NCBI GenBank assembly: GCA_002478745.1 | Contig: DLQI01000020.1 | Location: 1-6,862, forward strand | Direction: 5' to 3' | DNA: 6,862 bases | From: Rhodobacteraceae bacterium UBA7436 | Lineage (GTDB): Bacteria; Pseudomonadota; Alphaproteobacteria; Rhodobacterales; Rhodobacteraceae | Shown: piece by piece, positions 1 through 5,321 of the stretch | Layout of the letters: every line of letters begins with the position of its first letter | How positions within the stretch are numbered: position 1 is the stretch's first letter | Notes under the pieces: generated by a model | Seen by the model: the letters and a program-made list of their open reading frames with translations, nothing else | What the model was told of the DNA's origin: nothing | Database searches by the model: none | Made by a program: the position numbers and the translations under genes

Positions 1-440
1 GTGCTTAGAATATCACGGCGTGTTAGCCATGGACGAATGCGACGTGCTTCAGGTGGCATGGCATAAACTGGATACCGATAGCGGCTGGTCTTTTGACGCG
101 AGCCACTAAGTTCAGGTTCAAAATATCCCGTGAACAATGCTTTGTTCCCATCCTCAATCAGGACAGGGCGAAACAGCAATTCAAAGAAAGCACGCGCGTC
201 TGGTTGGACCGTTGCGTAGGCACAAAACGCCGTCCAATCCGGGTCATCCATATCGCGACAGGTGTTTTGGAATACGGTTAGGGCAGCGGAATGATCATCC
301 TCTGCCCAGCCTTCTAAATCGTCAAATGATAAGACCTTGTAAGTCACTTCTGCTGTGGCAGGTTCCGCCGCTAAGGCAAAACCTGCTGCACAAGCAATCG
401 CGACCGCGTGGCTTAAACGTCTGTAGAAACAAGTAACCAA
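1..440 (-). CDS. mltA: Membrane-bound lytic murein transglycosylase A (MltA), 5' part, cut by the window edge
   Basis: This is the first 146 codons of a periplasmic lytic transglycosylase that cleaves peptidoglycan glycan strands to leave 1,6-anhydro ends. The reading frame on the minus strand is open from a TGA at 449-447 to the window edge. The only plausible start that keeps an export signal is TTG at 440-438. It gives a signal-peptide-like N-terminus with an Arg pair at residues 7-8, a hydrophobic stretch of about 12-25 and small residues near 24-30. A later GTG at 347-345 would remove it. The MltA hallmark FTGYFEPELSGS lies at residues 103-114, followed by a YRYPVYAMP stretch at 121-129. 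The catalytic Asp of the family lies near the C-terminus, outside the window. The start overlaps the end of the Tim44-like gene by 28 nt, so translation is probably coupled. Family assignment is firm; the start is less so. Confidence 0.92.
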   Translation of the reverse strand, partial: MVTCFYRRLSHAVAIACAAGFALAAEPATAEVTYKVLSFDDLEGWAEDDHSAALTVFQNTCRDMDDPDWTAFCAYATVQPDARAFFELLFRPVLIEDGNKALFTGYFEPELSGSRQKTSRYRYPVYAMPPEARRIRPWLTRRDILS

Positions 441-1072
441 TTTGGATCATCCGCACCCATAGTACGCGCAAACGCCCATGTGTCTTTTTGTTTCTTAACT
501 TCGGTTGTGCTGCCTTCAACGATATCACCACCGCGATCACGAACGGCAGATGTCAGTTCAGCAACAAAGCGGATCGAAATTTCGGCTTCATTGGTGTTCG
601 GGTTCAAAGTTGCGTCAACTAATTTCATTTCACGCACACCAAAGAAGTTTGCATCGATTGTCAAACCTTGGTCTTCGCGCGCGGCAACTCCGTCTACAAA
701 GCTCTCGTAGATTTCTTCGGACATAAACGGCTGAATTTCGGCCAGTTCGCCTGTCTCGTAACCCATCACGATCATCTCATATGCGCCACGCGCACCACCG
801 ATGAAATCGCCAACGTTAAACGATGGCTCAAGGCGCTTCATGCCAGACAATGCTGCTGCTTGTGTGGTGTCCGCCTCAACATGATCGGTGATGTCTAAAT
901 CTGGACCACCCTCAATCACTTCGAGATCGGGGCGACCACGGCGTTCGTTCACTGGAGCTGCGGCTGGACCATCTTCAAATCCCTCACGGGTACCCAATAC
1001 GTTTTTCAAACGCAGGATAAGGAAAACGGCGATGCCGGCCAATACCAACAGTTGGATCAGGGGCTGATTCAT
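413..1072 (-). CDS. Tim44/TimA-like domain membrane-anchored protein
   Basis: A 219-residue protein with one N-terminal membrane segment (about residues 5-21), then a basic RLKNVLGTREG motif, a low-complexity Pro/Asp/Glu linker to about residue 75, and a Tim44-like (NTF2-fold) domain over about 80-217. That domain starts at the FIGGARGAYEMIVMGYETGEL segment (90-110). Alphaproteobacterial relatives of mitochondrial Tim44, called TimA in Caulobacter, sit at the inner membrane, but their bacterial job is not settled; 'adaptor' is a family label, not a demonstrated function. The start is well supported by AGAGG five bases before the ATG. The gene overlaps mltA by 28 nt, so the two form one transcript, pointing to an envelope-related role by context only. 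Its promoter should lie in the divergent spacer shared with fxsA. Confidence 0.92.
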   Translation of the reverse strand: MNQPLIQLLVLAGIAVFLILRLKNVLGTREGFEDGPAAAPVNERRGRPDLEVIEGGPDLDITDHVEADTTQAAALSGMKRLEPSFNVGDFIGGARGAYEMIVMGYETGELAEIQPFMSEEIYESFVDGVAAREDQGLTIDANFFGVREMKLVDATLNPNTNEAEISIRFVAELTSAVRDRGGDIVEGSTTEVKKQKDTWAFARTMGADDPNWLLVSTDV

Positions 1073-1178
1073 AATTACCTCTATTAATGTAATACCATGG
1101 AAACATTAGGCTGTTGACCTTATGTAGGGGCTGACCCCCTGCAAGTCCACTGCAGGGAACATGAAAGGATTGCTCGAT
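1073..1178. promoter_or_regulatory. Divergent spacer between the tim44-like gene and fxsA, with overlapping inverted repeats
   Basis: This stretch must carry the promoters of both divergent transcripts. On the plus strand TGGAAA (1098-1103), 17 bp, then TATGTA (1121-1126) is a weak sigma70-like candidate; no strong match was seen. Two inverted repeats follow: AGGGG/CCCCT (1126-1130 with 1136-1140) and a perfect CCCTGCA/TGCAGGG (1137-1143 with 1151-1157, 7-nt spacer). They share bases 1137-1140, so in RNA only one can form. The second covers the AGGGA that would serve the upstream ATG at 1161. Promoter positions are guesses; the repeats are directly visible. Confidence 0.4.
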
Positions 1179-1661
1179 ATGTGGCTTTTTGTAGCCTTTT
1201 TGGCCGTACCGCTCATTGAAATCGGTTTGTTTATTCAAATCGGGGGCGTCATTGGGCTTTGGCCAACGCTTTTGGTTGTTGTTTTGACCGCTATTTTGGG
1301 CACTTATTTGGTGCGCAACCAAGGGTTGATGGCAATTGGTAAGCTCCAATCATCATTTTCACAACTTCAGGACCCAACTGAACCGTTGGCACACGGGGCT
1401 ATGATCTTGTTCGCGGGTGCATTGCTACTGACACCCGGCTTTTTCACTGATGGTGTTGGGTTTGCACTGTGCGTGCCGTTCATTAGAACATGGGTTTTCA
1501 ATAGCCTGCGCCAAAAGGTAAAAATGCAGTCCTTCAGCATGGGATCAACTGGGCATCAGCCGCATCAATCATATGACCCAAATGTGATTGATGGAGATTT
1601 TGAAGAGGTCGAAATCGACCCAAATAAACCTTCTGATCCTTCTGGTTGGACCGAGCATTGA
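1179..1661 (+). CDS. fxsA: FxsA family inner-membrane protein
   Basis: A 160-residue membrane protein of the FxsA family. In E. coli, extra FxsA relieves F-plasmid exclusion of phage T7; the everyday role is unknown. Family landmarks are in order: PLIEIGLFIQIG (11-22), GTYLVRNQG (41-49) and LLLTPGFFTDGVG (82-94). Hydrophobic segments lie at about 2-22, 26-44 and 74-100, followed by a soluble tail with acidic NVIDGDFEEVE (136-146), a tail type I associate with alphaproteobacterial members. I chose the ATG at 1179 because AAAGGA lies 10 bases upstream and homologues begin just before the PLIEI segment. The ATG at 1161 is possible and would add MKGLLD, but its AGGGA is only 2 bases away and lies in an inverted repeat. 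It probably shares a transcript with secB, 59 bp downstream. Confidence 0.92.
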   Translation: MWLFVAFLAVPLIEIGLFIQIGGVIGLWPTLLVVVLTAILGTYLVRNQGLMAIGKLQSSFSQLQDPTEPLAHGAMILFAGALLLTPGFFTDGVGFALCVPFIRTWVFNSLRQKVKMQSFSMGSTGHQPHQSYDPNVIDGDFEEVEIDPNKPSDPSGWTEH

Positions 1662-1720
1662 GACCCATGAACCAAACTGATACAGACTAAAAAAATTCGG
1701 AACATCCGCAGGAGAAAACA

Positions 1721-2218
1721 ATGGCCGAGAACGAAACACCAACAGCTGCAGAAGCGGCTCCACAACAACCACAAATGCGCATCTTGGGTCAGTTCATCCG
1801 CGATATGTCTTTTGAAAACATCATTGCACAAAAAGGCGCGCCATCTGATGCGCAACCTGATGTGCAAGTTCAGGTAAACTTGGACGCGAAAAAGCGCGAG
1901 CCAGCAAACCAATATGAATCAGCGATCAAATTGACTGTCACGTCGAAAGACAAAGGCAGCGACACAACAATCTTCGTCTTGGAAATCGACTATGTCGGGA
2001 TCTTCCACGTTGAAGGCGTACCAGAAGATCAAATGCACCCGTTCTTGTTGATCGAATGTCCACGCATGATTTTCCCATTCTTGCGCCGCATCGTCAGCGA
2101 CATCACACGCGACGGTGGCTTCCCGCCATTGAACTTGGAAAACATCGACTTCATCGCACTATACCGCGGTGAAATTGCACGTCGCCAGGCAGAAACACCT
2201 GCACCTGAAAACGCGTAG
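1721..2218 (+). CDS. secB: Protein-export chaperone SecB
   Basis: A 165-residue cytosolic chaperone that keeps preproteins unfolded and hands them to SecA at the Sec translocon; the family works as a tetramer. The first 18 or so residues are an Ala/Pro/Gln-rich extension. The conserved core then begins at MRILGQFIRDMSFEN (19-33) and includes YVGIFHVEGV (91-100), IECPRMIFPFLRRIVSDITR (111-130) and GGFPPLNLENIDFIALY (132-148), all matching the SecB fold and its peptide-binding groove. The start is clear, with AGGAG seven bases before the ATG. The protein is close to the usual length. It lies downstream of fxsA on the plus strand and converges on dnaQ, with 3 bp between the two stop codons. secB next to dnaQ-coaE-aroE-maf is a common alphaproteobacterial arrangement. 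Confidence 0.97.
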   Translation: MAENETPTAAEAAPQQPQMRILGQFIRDMSFENIIAQKGAPSDAQPDVQVQVNLDAKKREPANQYESAIKLTVTSKDKGSDTTIFVLEIDYVGIFHVEGVPEDQMHPFLLIECPRMIFPFLRRIVSDITRDGGFPPLNLENIDFIALYRGEIARRQAETPAPENA

Positions 2219-2221
2219 AAC

Positions 2222-2911
2222 TTAAGACTTTAGCCAAAGGGCGGCATCGCCCAGCTCTTTGGCTACATAGGCTTTGTGGGTTTCGGCCTCTGCCTGAGAC
2301 AATCTTGATGATAGTGGGTTTGGGCGCGGTTGAGGCTTCCATTCCCCGCCATCGGCCTCTCCCTTAGAAAACGATGAAGTAGCCAACCCAAAATCAGGCT
2401 GACGACCACCGATCAGTTCCAAATACACTTCAGCCAAAATTTCACTATCGAGCAAGGCGCCGTGCAAATCGCGTTCAAAGTTCGTGATCCCAAAACGTCG
2501 GCACAAAGCATCCAAAGATGCGGGTGAACCTGGAAACTTTTTGCGCGCCATTGGCAAAGTATCAAGCGCACGGTTCATAGGGATTTCAGGCAGACCAATC
2601 CATTTCAATTCAGCGTTCAAGAACTTCATATCAAACGCGGCATTGTGAATGATCAAAGTTGAGTCCTGAATAAAATCAAGAAACTTCTGGCCCACTTGCG
2701 CAAATTTTGGTTTGTCGCGCAGGAAATCATCGCCCAAACCGTGAACCTGAAATGCTTCATCCGGCATTCCGCGTTCGGGGTTGATGTATTCATGAAACTG
2801 GACACCAGTGGGTACGTGACCTTCCAATTCAAGCGCACCAATTTCTACAATGCGGTCACCAGTGAACGGGTCAAAACCTGTGGTTTCAGTATCAAGTACG
2901 ATCTCACGCAT
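2222..2911 (-). CDS. dnaQ: DNA polymerase III epsilon subunit (3'-5' proofreading exonuclease)
   Basis: A 229-residue proofreading exonuclease of the replicative polymerase. The DEDDh exonuclease motifs are complete: ExoI DTETTG (Asp7, Glu9), ExoII HNAAFDMKFLNAEL (Asp94) and ExoIII HGALLDSE (His150, Asp155), matching E. coli Asp12/Glu14, Asp103 and His162/Asp167. After the nuclease domain, RQPDFGL (170-176) aligns in position with the clamp-binding peptide of E. coli epsilon; I infer Gln171, Phe174 and Leu176 as the contact residues. A Pro/Ser-rich linker (about 178-205) leads to a C-terminal helix, expected from the family to bind the alpha subunit. AAGGA six bases before the ATG supports the start. 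The gene is the last of the maf-aroE-coaE-dnaQ operon and overlaps coaE by 8 nt. Confidence 0.97.
   Translation of the reverse strand: MREIVLDTETTGFDPFTGDRIVEIGALELEGHVPTGVQFHEYINPERGMPDEAFQVHGLGDDFLRDKPKFAQVGQKFLDFIQDSTLIIHNAAFDMKFLNAELKWIGLPEIPMNRALDTLPMARKKFPGSPASLDALCRRFGITNFERDLHGALLDSEILAEVYLELIGGRQPDFGLATSSFSKGEADGGEWKPQPRPNPLSSRLSQAEAETHKAYVAKELGDAALWLKS
2231..2265. terminator. Hairpin at the secB/dnaQ convergent junction, without a T-tract
   Basis: TAGCCAAAG (2231-2239) is perfectly complementary to CTTTGGCTA (2257-2265). Nested inside is GGGCG/CGCCC (2239-2243 with 2248-2252) around a GCAT loop, so either strand's RNA can form a long stem with one side bulge. For secB mRNA it starts 12 nt after the stop codon. 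For dnaQ mRNA it lies in the last codons (ELGDAALWLK). No run of T follows on either strand, so it is not a classical intrinsic terminator; it may block 3' exonucleases or assist Rho-dependent ends of both transcripts. Confidence 0.5.
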
Positions 2912-3494
2912 CTGTCATCCTTTGACGAATTTGGGTTAGTACATTTTGCACCTGTGCGCGTGCATGTTCAATCGTATCTGTAATGATAACAAAATCAGAT
3001 CTGTCCCGTTTTTCATCTGCGGGCAGTTGTTTTGAACGGATCACTTCGAATTGATCCATGCTCATTGTGCCACGCTCCATGACGCGTTGTTTTTGAACTT
3101 CGGCCGTTGTCCAAACGCAGGCAACGCCGTCCATGTTCGCGTCGCCACCTGTTTCAAACAGCAACGGAATATCAAACACCAAGATATCACTTTGAGAAAT
3201 TGCGACAAAATCTGCACGATCCTGAACCAGCAAGGGATGCACGATTTTTTCAATGGTTTTTAGTACCGACGGATCAGCAGATATAAGTTTGCGCAGTTGC
3301 GCGCGTGAAACTGCACCTGCCTCTATCACTTGTGGGAATGCTTCAGATATTGGCGCAACAGCGGCGCCATCCTTGTCGTAAAGGCGATGCACTGCCGCGT
3401 CCGCATCCCAAACGTCACAGCCAAATTCACTGAATATAGACGCAGTTGAAGATTTGCCCATTCCGATAGAACCGGTAAGGCCCAATTTAAACAT
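2904..3494 (-). CDS. coaE: Dephospho-CoA kinase
   Basis: A 196-residue P-loop kinase that phosphorylates the 3'-hydroxyl of the ribose in dephospho-CoA, the last step of coenzyme A synthesis, in the cytosol. Seen in sequence: Walker A GSIGMGKS (8-15), the DAD acid cluster (30-32) near the substrate site, VHPLL (85-89), and DIPLLFE (108-114), a CoaE signature. A lid-like region with KQLPADEKRDRSDFVI (155-170) precedes the end. Length is normal for the family. The start overlaps the aroE stop by one base (TGATG) and has no convincing ribosome-binding site, so translation probably depends on re-initiation after aroE. The 3' end overlaps dnaQ by 8 nt. Confidence 0.97.
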   Translation of the reverse strand: MFKLGLTGSIGMGKSSTASIFSEFGCDVWDADAAVHRLYDKDGAAVAPISEAFPQVIEAGAVSRAQLRKLISADPSVLKTIEKIVHPLLVQDRADFVAISQSDILVFDIPLLFETGGDANMDGVACVWTTAEVQKQRVMERGTMSMDQFEVIRSKQLPADEKRDRSDFVIITDTIEHARAQVQNVLTQIRQRMTDA

Positions 3495-4327
3495 CAGCGA
3501 AGCGCCGCAGCACGTGTTGCGCTGTCAACTTCGGGGCGATGACCAAACCAACGTTCAAATCCAGGGGCCGCTTGATACAGCAACATTCCCAAACCATCGA
3601 CGGTAATACAGCCTTGTGCTTCTGCCTCACGAAGGAAATTGGTCTGTAATGGTGTGTAGACCAAATCGGTGACAATTGAACCTTTGCGTAAACCATCAAG
3701 TGGGACGCGCAGTTCTGGATGTCCAACCATACCCAAGGATGTGGTGTTTACGGTTAGTGTTGCCTCTTCCAAAACGTTTCCTGCTTGAACCCAATCAACA
3801 ACCTGCAACCGTTTTCCAAAGTCTTTCGCCAATTTTTCCGCCCGGATACGCGTACGGTTTGAAATTAGAATTTCAGGTACTCCAGCATCCAGTAGCGAGG
3901 CGACTACGGCCCTTGATGCGCCGCCAGCGCCTAAAACAACAGCTGGACCTGATTTTGGGTTCCAAGTCGGAGCGCCCGCTTTGAGGTTTTCAAGAAACCC
4001 ATAGCCGTCTGTATTGTCCGCGTGGATTTTACCGTCTTTGCGGAAAATCAGAGTGTTCGCGGCGCCTATAAGTGTTGCGCGATCGGTAACCAGATCAGCA
4101 ATCTGCAAAACAGCTTCTTTATGAGGGATCGTTATATTAACGCCAACAAAACCCATTTTTGGCAAGTTCGTCAAAACCTCACGCAAATTCTCTGGTGACA
4201 CGTCCATAGGAATGTAGAACCCTTGCAAGCCGTAGGTCTTTAGCCAATGACGATGAAGCTGTGGCGATTTTGAATGCGCAATAGGTGATCCGATGACGCC
4301 AGCCAGTGGAATTTTAGGTAGGCTCAT
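3494..4327 (-). CDS. aroE: Shikimate dehydrogenase (NADP-dependent)
   Basis: A 277-residue enzyme reducing 3-dehydroshikimate to shikimate in aromatic amino acid synthesis. The shikimate site is visible as SKSP (19-22), NITIPHK (64-70, catalytic Lys70), Asn91 and NTDGYG (105-110, catalytic Asp107). The NADP-binding half has the glycine-rich VLGAGGAS (131-138) and the NRT motif (157-159), whose Arg typically favours NADP over NAD. NTTSLGM (194-200), DLVYTP (221-226) and DGLGMLLYQAA (244-254) complete the AroE pattern. Length is typical. The ATG overlaps the maf stop by four bases (ATGA); GGAG lies about 10 bases upstream inside maf. It is the second gene of the leftward operon. Confidence 0.97.
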   Translation of the reverse strand: MSLPKIPLAGVIGSPIAHSKSPQLHRHWLKTYGLQGFYIPMDVSPENLREVLTNLPKMGFVGVNITIPHKEAVLQIADLVTDRATLIGAANTLIFRKDGKIHADNTDGYGFLENLKAGAPTWNPKSGPAVVLGAGGASRAVVASLLDAGVPEILISNRTRIRAEKLAKDFGKRLQVVDWVQAGNVLEEATLTVNTTSLGMVGHPELRVPLDGLRKGSIVTDLVYTPLQTNFLREAEAQGCITVDGLGMLLYQAAPGFERWFGHRPEVDSATRAAALR

Positions 4328-4923
4328 TGTTCGATCACTCCACGAAGGGTTAAAAATGCCAGAAGTTGTAAAAGTGGCATACCAAGAACGTTAAAGTAAT
4401 CCCCTTCAACACTGTGAAACAACCGTACGCCTTCTTCTTCTAATTTATATCCACCAACGCTGTGCTGAATGCTATCCCAATTGCGCTCAACATAGCCCGA
4501 TATATAGGCGTCCGTTGCATCCCGCATTCTTAGACGAACTTGTCCAACATGGCGCCAGATTGGCTTGCCTTCATAATAGATGACTGCGGCGGAAAGTAAT
4601 GTATGTCGCTCTCCGCGCATGGCGGTGATCTGTTCGATCGCTTCATCCGGGCTTTTGGGTTTGGACAATAGGTTTCCGTTGAATTCCAGAACCTGATCGC
4701 AACCGATGACAAACGCATCATAGTGCATTTGGGCGACCTTGCGCGCCTTTGATTCTGCCAAAGCATCGGCAATATCACGAGGCAGGGCACCATCAGCAAC
4801 AAGAGCTTCTTTTATCATCTGCTCATCCACACGAGCGATTTGAATATAAAAATCCACACCCGCTTGACGCAGCATTTGGGCACGGATCTCAGAACCAGAA
4901 GCGAGGATAACGGGCATAACCAT
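4324..4923 (-). CDS. maf: Maf-family nucleoside triphosphate pyrophosphatase
   Basis: A 199-residue house-cleaning enzyme of the Maf/HAM1-like fold, expected to hydrolyse non-canonical or modified nucleoside triphosphates to monophosphate and pyrophosphate. Seen: the N-terminal phosphate-binding SGSEIR (9-14, in place of the commoner SxSPRR), VDE (32-34), ESKARKVA (57-64), GCDQVLE (74-80, catalytic-type Asp76), SKPKSP (87-92), SVGGYKLEEEG (155-165) and VEGDYFNVLGMPL (172-184). The DQV form resembles E. coli YceF, an m7GTP pyrophosphatase, more than the DTxV form of the dTTP/UTP enzymes; that specificity is inference. I use the ATG at 4923, with AGG seven bases upstream; 4917 is an alternative giving two residues fewer. 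The start codon shares bases with a perfect DnaA box. First gene of the operon, leaving the probable origin. Confidence 0.95.
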   Translation of the reverse strand: MVMPVILASGSEIRAQMLRQAGVDFYIQIARVDEQMIKEALVADGALPRDIADALAESKARKVAQMHYDAFVIGCDQVLEFNGNLLSKPKSPDEAIEQITAMRGERHTLLSAAVIYYEGKPIWRHVGQVRLRMRDATDAYISGYVERNWDSIQHSVGGYKLEEEGVRLFHSVEGDYFNVLGMPLLQLLAFLTLRGVIEQ

Positions 4924-4931
4924 GTGGATAA
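4923..4931 (-). promoter_or_regulatory. Perfect DnaA box overlapping the maf start codon
   Basis: TGTGGATAA on the plus strand is TTATCCACA read leftward. Its last base is the A of the maf ATG (4923-4921), and the box fills the gap between the AGG ribosome-binding site and the start codon. Bound DnaA here would sit on the beginning of the maf operon transcript region. Confidence 0.75.
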
Positions 4932-4995
4932 CCTATGTCTTAAGTTAAGAGTTTATTCATGAAGTCTTCTGAATAATGGTGAGTAACTGCGCAAT

Positions 4996-5004
4996 AGGGG
5001 ATAA
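4996..5004 (-). promoter_or_regulatory. Weak DnaA-box-like site
   Basis: AGGGGATAA reads TTATCCCCT on the minus strand, two mismatches from TTATCCACA. It is counted only because of its place within the box-rich interval; alone it would not be called. Confidence 0.35.
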
Positions 5005-5033
5005 CACATCTTTCTCGCATCGTTTTCACGTAT

Positions 5034-5054
5034 TTCATCCCCTTGGGGTATGAA
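5034..5054. repeat. Near-perfect palindrome in the middle of the proposed origin
   Basis: TTCATCCCC (5034-5042) and GGGG-T-ATGAA (5045-5054) are inverted copies with a two-base centre (TT) and a single extra T at 5049. It lies between the outer weak box at 4996 and the box cluster starting at 5081. It could be a dimeric protein site or an extruding hairpin. No known binding consensus was recognised. Confidence 0.5.
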
Positions 5055-5080
5055 TAACATCTGCTGTGTTGATGAAAAGG

Positions 5081-5114
5081 TTATCCAAACAATATCCACA
5101 GGGTTTAAGGATAA
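5081..5114. promoter_or_regulatory. Cluster of three DnaA-box-like sites
   Basis: TTATCCAAA (5081-5089) and ATATCCACA (5092-5100) are direct repeats on the plus strand, each one mismatch from consensus, with starts 11 bp apart, about one helical turn. A third, weaker copy (5106-5114, TTATCCTTA on the minus strand) is inverted. Close helically phased boxes favour cooperative DnaA binding. Confidence 0.65.
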
Positions 5115-5175
5115 GTCAGTCTAATCTGAGAAACAAAAGTCTTATTTTTAAATGCTCGTTTTATGGTCAAGCAAT

Positions 5176-5184
5176 CCATCCACA
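5176..5184 (+). promoter_or_regulatory. Weak DnaA-box-like site
   Basis: CCATCCACA keeps the ATCCACA core but differs from TTATCCACA at the first two bases. It is supported only by its surroundings. Confidence 0.35.
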
Positions 5185-5219
5185 AAATGTGATTAATTTC
5201 TGTCCCTCCTGTATAACAA

Positions 5220-5242
5220 TTTGGATAACTAATTAATCCACA
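5220..5242. promoter_or_regulatory. Inverted pair of DnaA boxes next to the AT-rich tract
   Basis: TTTGGATAA (5220-5228) reads TTATCCAAA on the minus strand, the same sequence as the box at 5081 but reversed. TAATCCACA (5234-5242) follows on the plus strand after 5 bases. Each has one mismatch. They are the boxes nearest to the TA-rich stretch at 5278-5298. Confidence 0.6.
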
Positions 5243-5277
5243 GAAAATGGCTTCCCTACTTAATCATCATCTTTCTC

Positions 5278-5298
5278 TTTATATATATATTATATTAA
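5278..5298. other. TA-rich tract, candidate DNA unwinding element
   Basis: Twenty-one consecutive A/T bases, mostly alternating TA steps, lie 35 bp from the last DnaA box and 24 bp before the hemJ start. Such sequence melts easily and is a natural candidate for initial strand opening. A second, less pure AT-rich stretch at 5138-5164 is an alternative. It could also contribute to the hemJ promoter; no clear -35/-10 pair was found. Confidence 0.45.
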
Positions 5299-5321
5299 GT
5301 AAGGCTAAGATGGAGAGTGAT

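Larger units (their letters stand above)
4923..5321. other. oriC: Probable chromosomal replication origin (oriC)
   Basis: This gene-free interval between leftward maf and rightward hemJ holds about eight sequences like the DnaA box TTATCCACA: one perfect (4923-4931), four with one mismatch (5081-5089, 5092-5100, 5220-5228, 5234-5242) and three with two (4996-5004, 5106-5114, 5176-5184), in both orientations. AT-rich stretches lie at 5138-5164 and 5278-5298, and a near-palindrome at 5034-5054. The flanking set maf-aroE-coaE-dnaQ on one side and hem genes plus rho on the other is the neighbourhood known around origins of Caulobacter and other alphaproteobacteria. Genes on both sides point outward. 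I saw no GANTC (CcrM) site and no TTAA-N7-TTAA (CtrA) site here, so Caulobacter-style control is not evident. Origin activity itself is inferred. Confidence 0.8.

Noticed and set aside
1667..1690. Tiny open frame (7 codons, starting MNQTD) between fxsA and secB
   Set aside because: It is too short, has no ribosome-binding site and no attenuator-like structure around it.
1565..1912. 115-codon minus-strand open frame
   Set aside because: It is antisense to the end of fxsA and the start of secB, with a Trp/Phe/Cys-rich composition typical of a shadow.
2696..2983. 95-codon plus-strand open frame
   Set aside because: It lies antisense across dnaQ and coaE, whose motifs are complete, and its product matches no family I know.
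3676..3984. 102-codon plus-strand open frame
   Set aside because: It is antisense to aroE, including its NADP-binding region, and is best explained as a shadow frame.
4938..4950. TCTTAAGTTAAGA, perfect inverted repeat resembling a CtrA half-site pair
   Set aside because: The two TTAA halves are one base apart, not seven, so it does not fit the CtrA consensus; a short AT palindrome is unremarkable here.
5278..5298. TA repeat as a microsatellite or mobile-element trace
   Set aside because: There are no flanking duplications or transposase remnants, and its position in a DnaA-box-rich interval gives a better explanation.
5247..5321. Upstream in-frame extension of hemJ from ATG 5247 or 5310
   Set aside because: The extension is translated from the TA-rich tract and box region, is unlike HemJ N-termini, and ATG 5322 has a well-placed GGAG.
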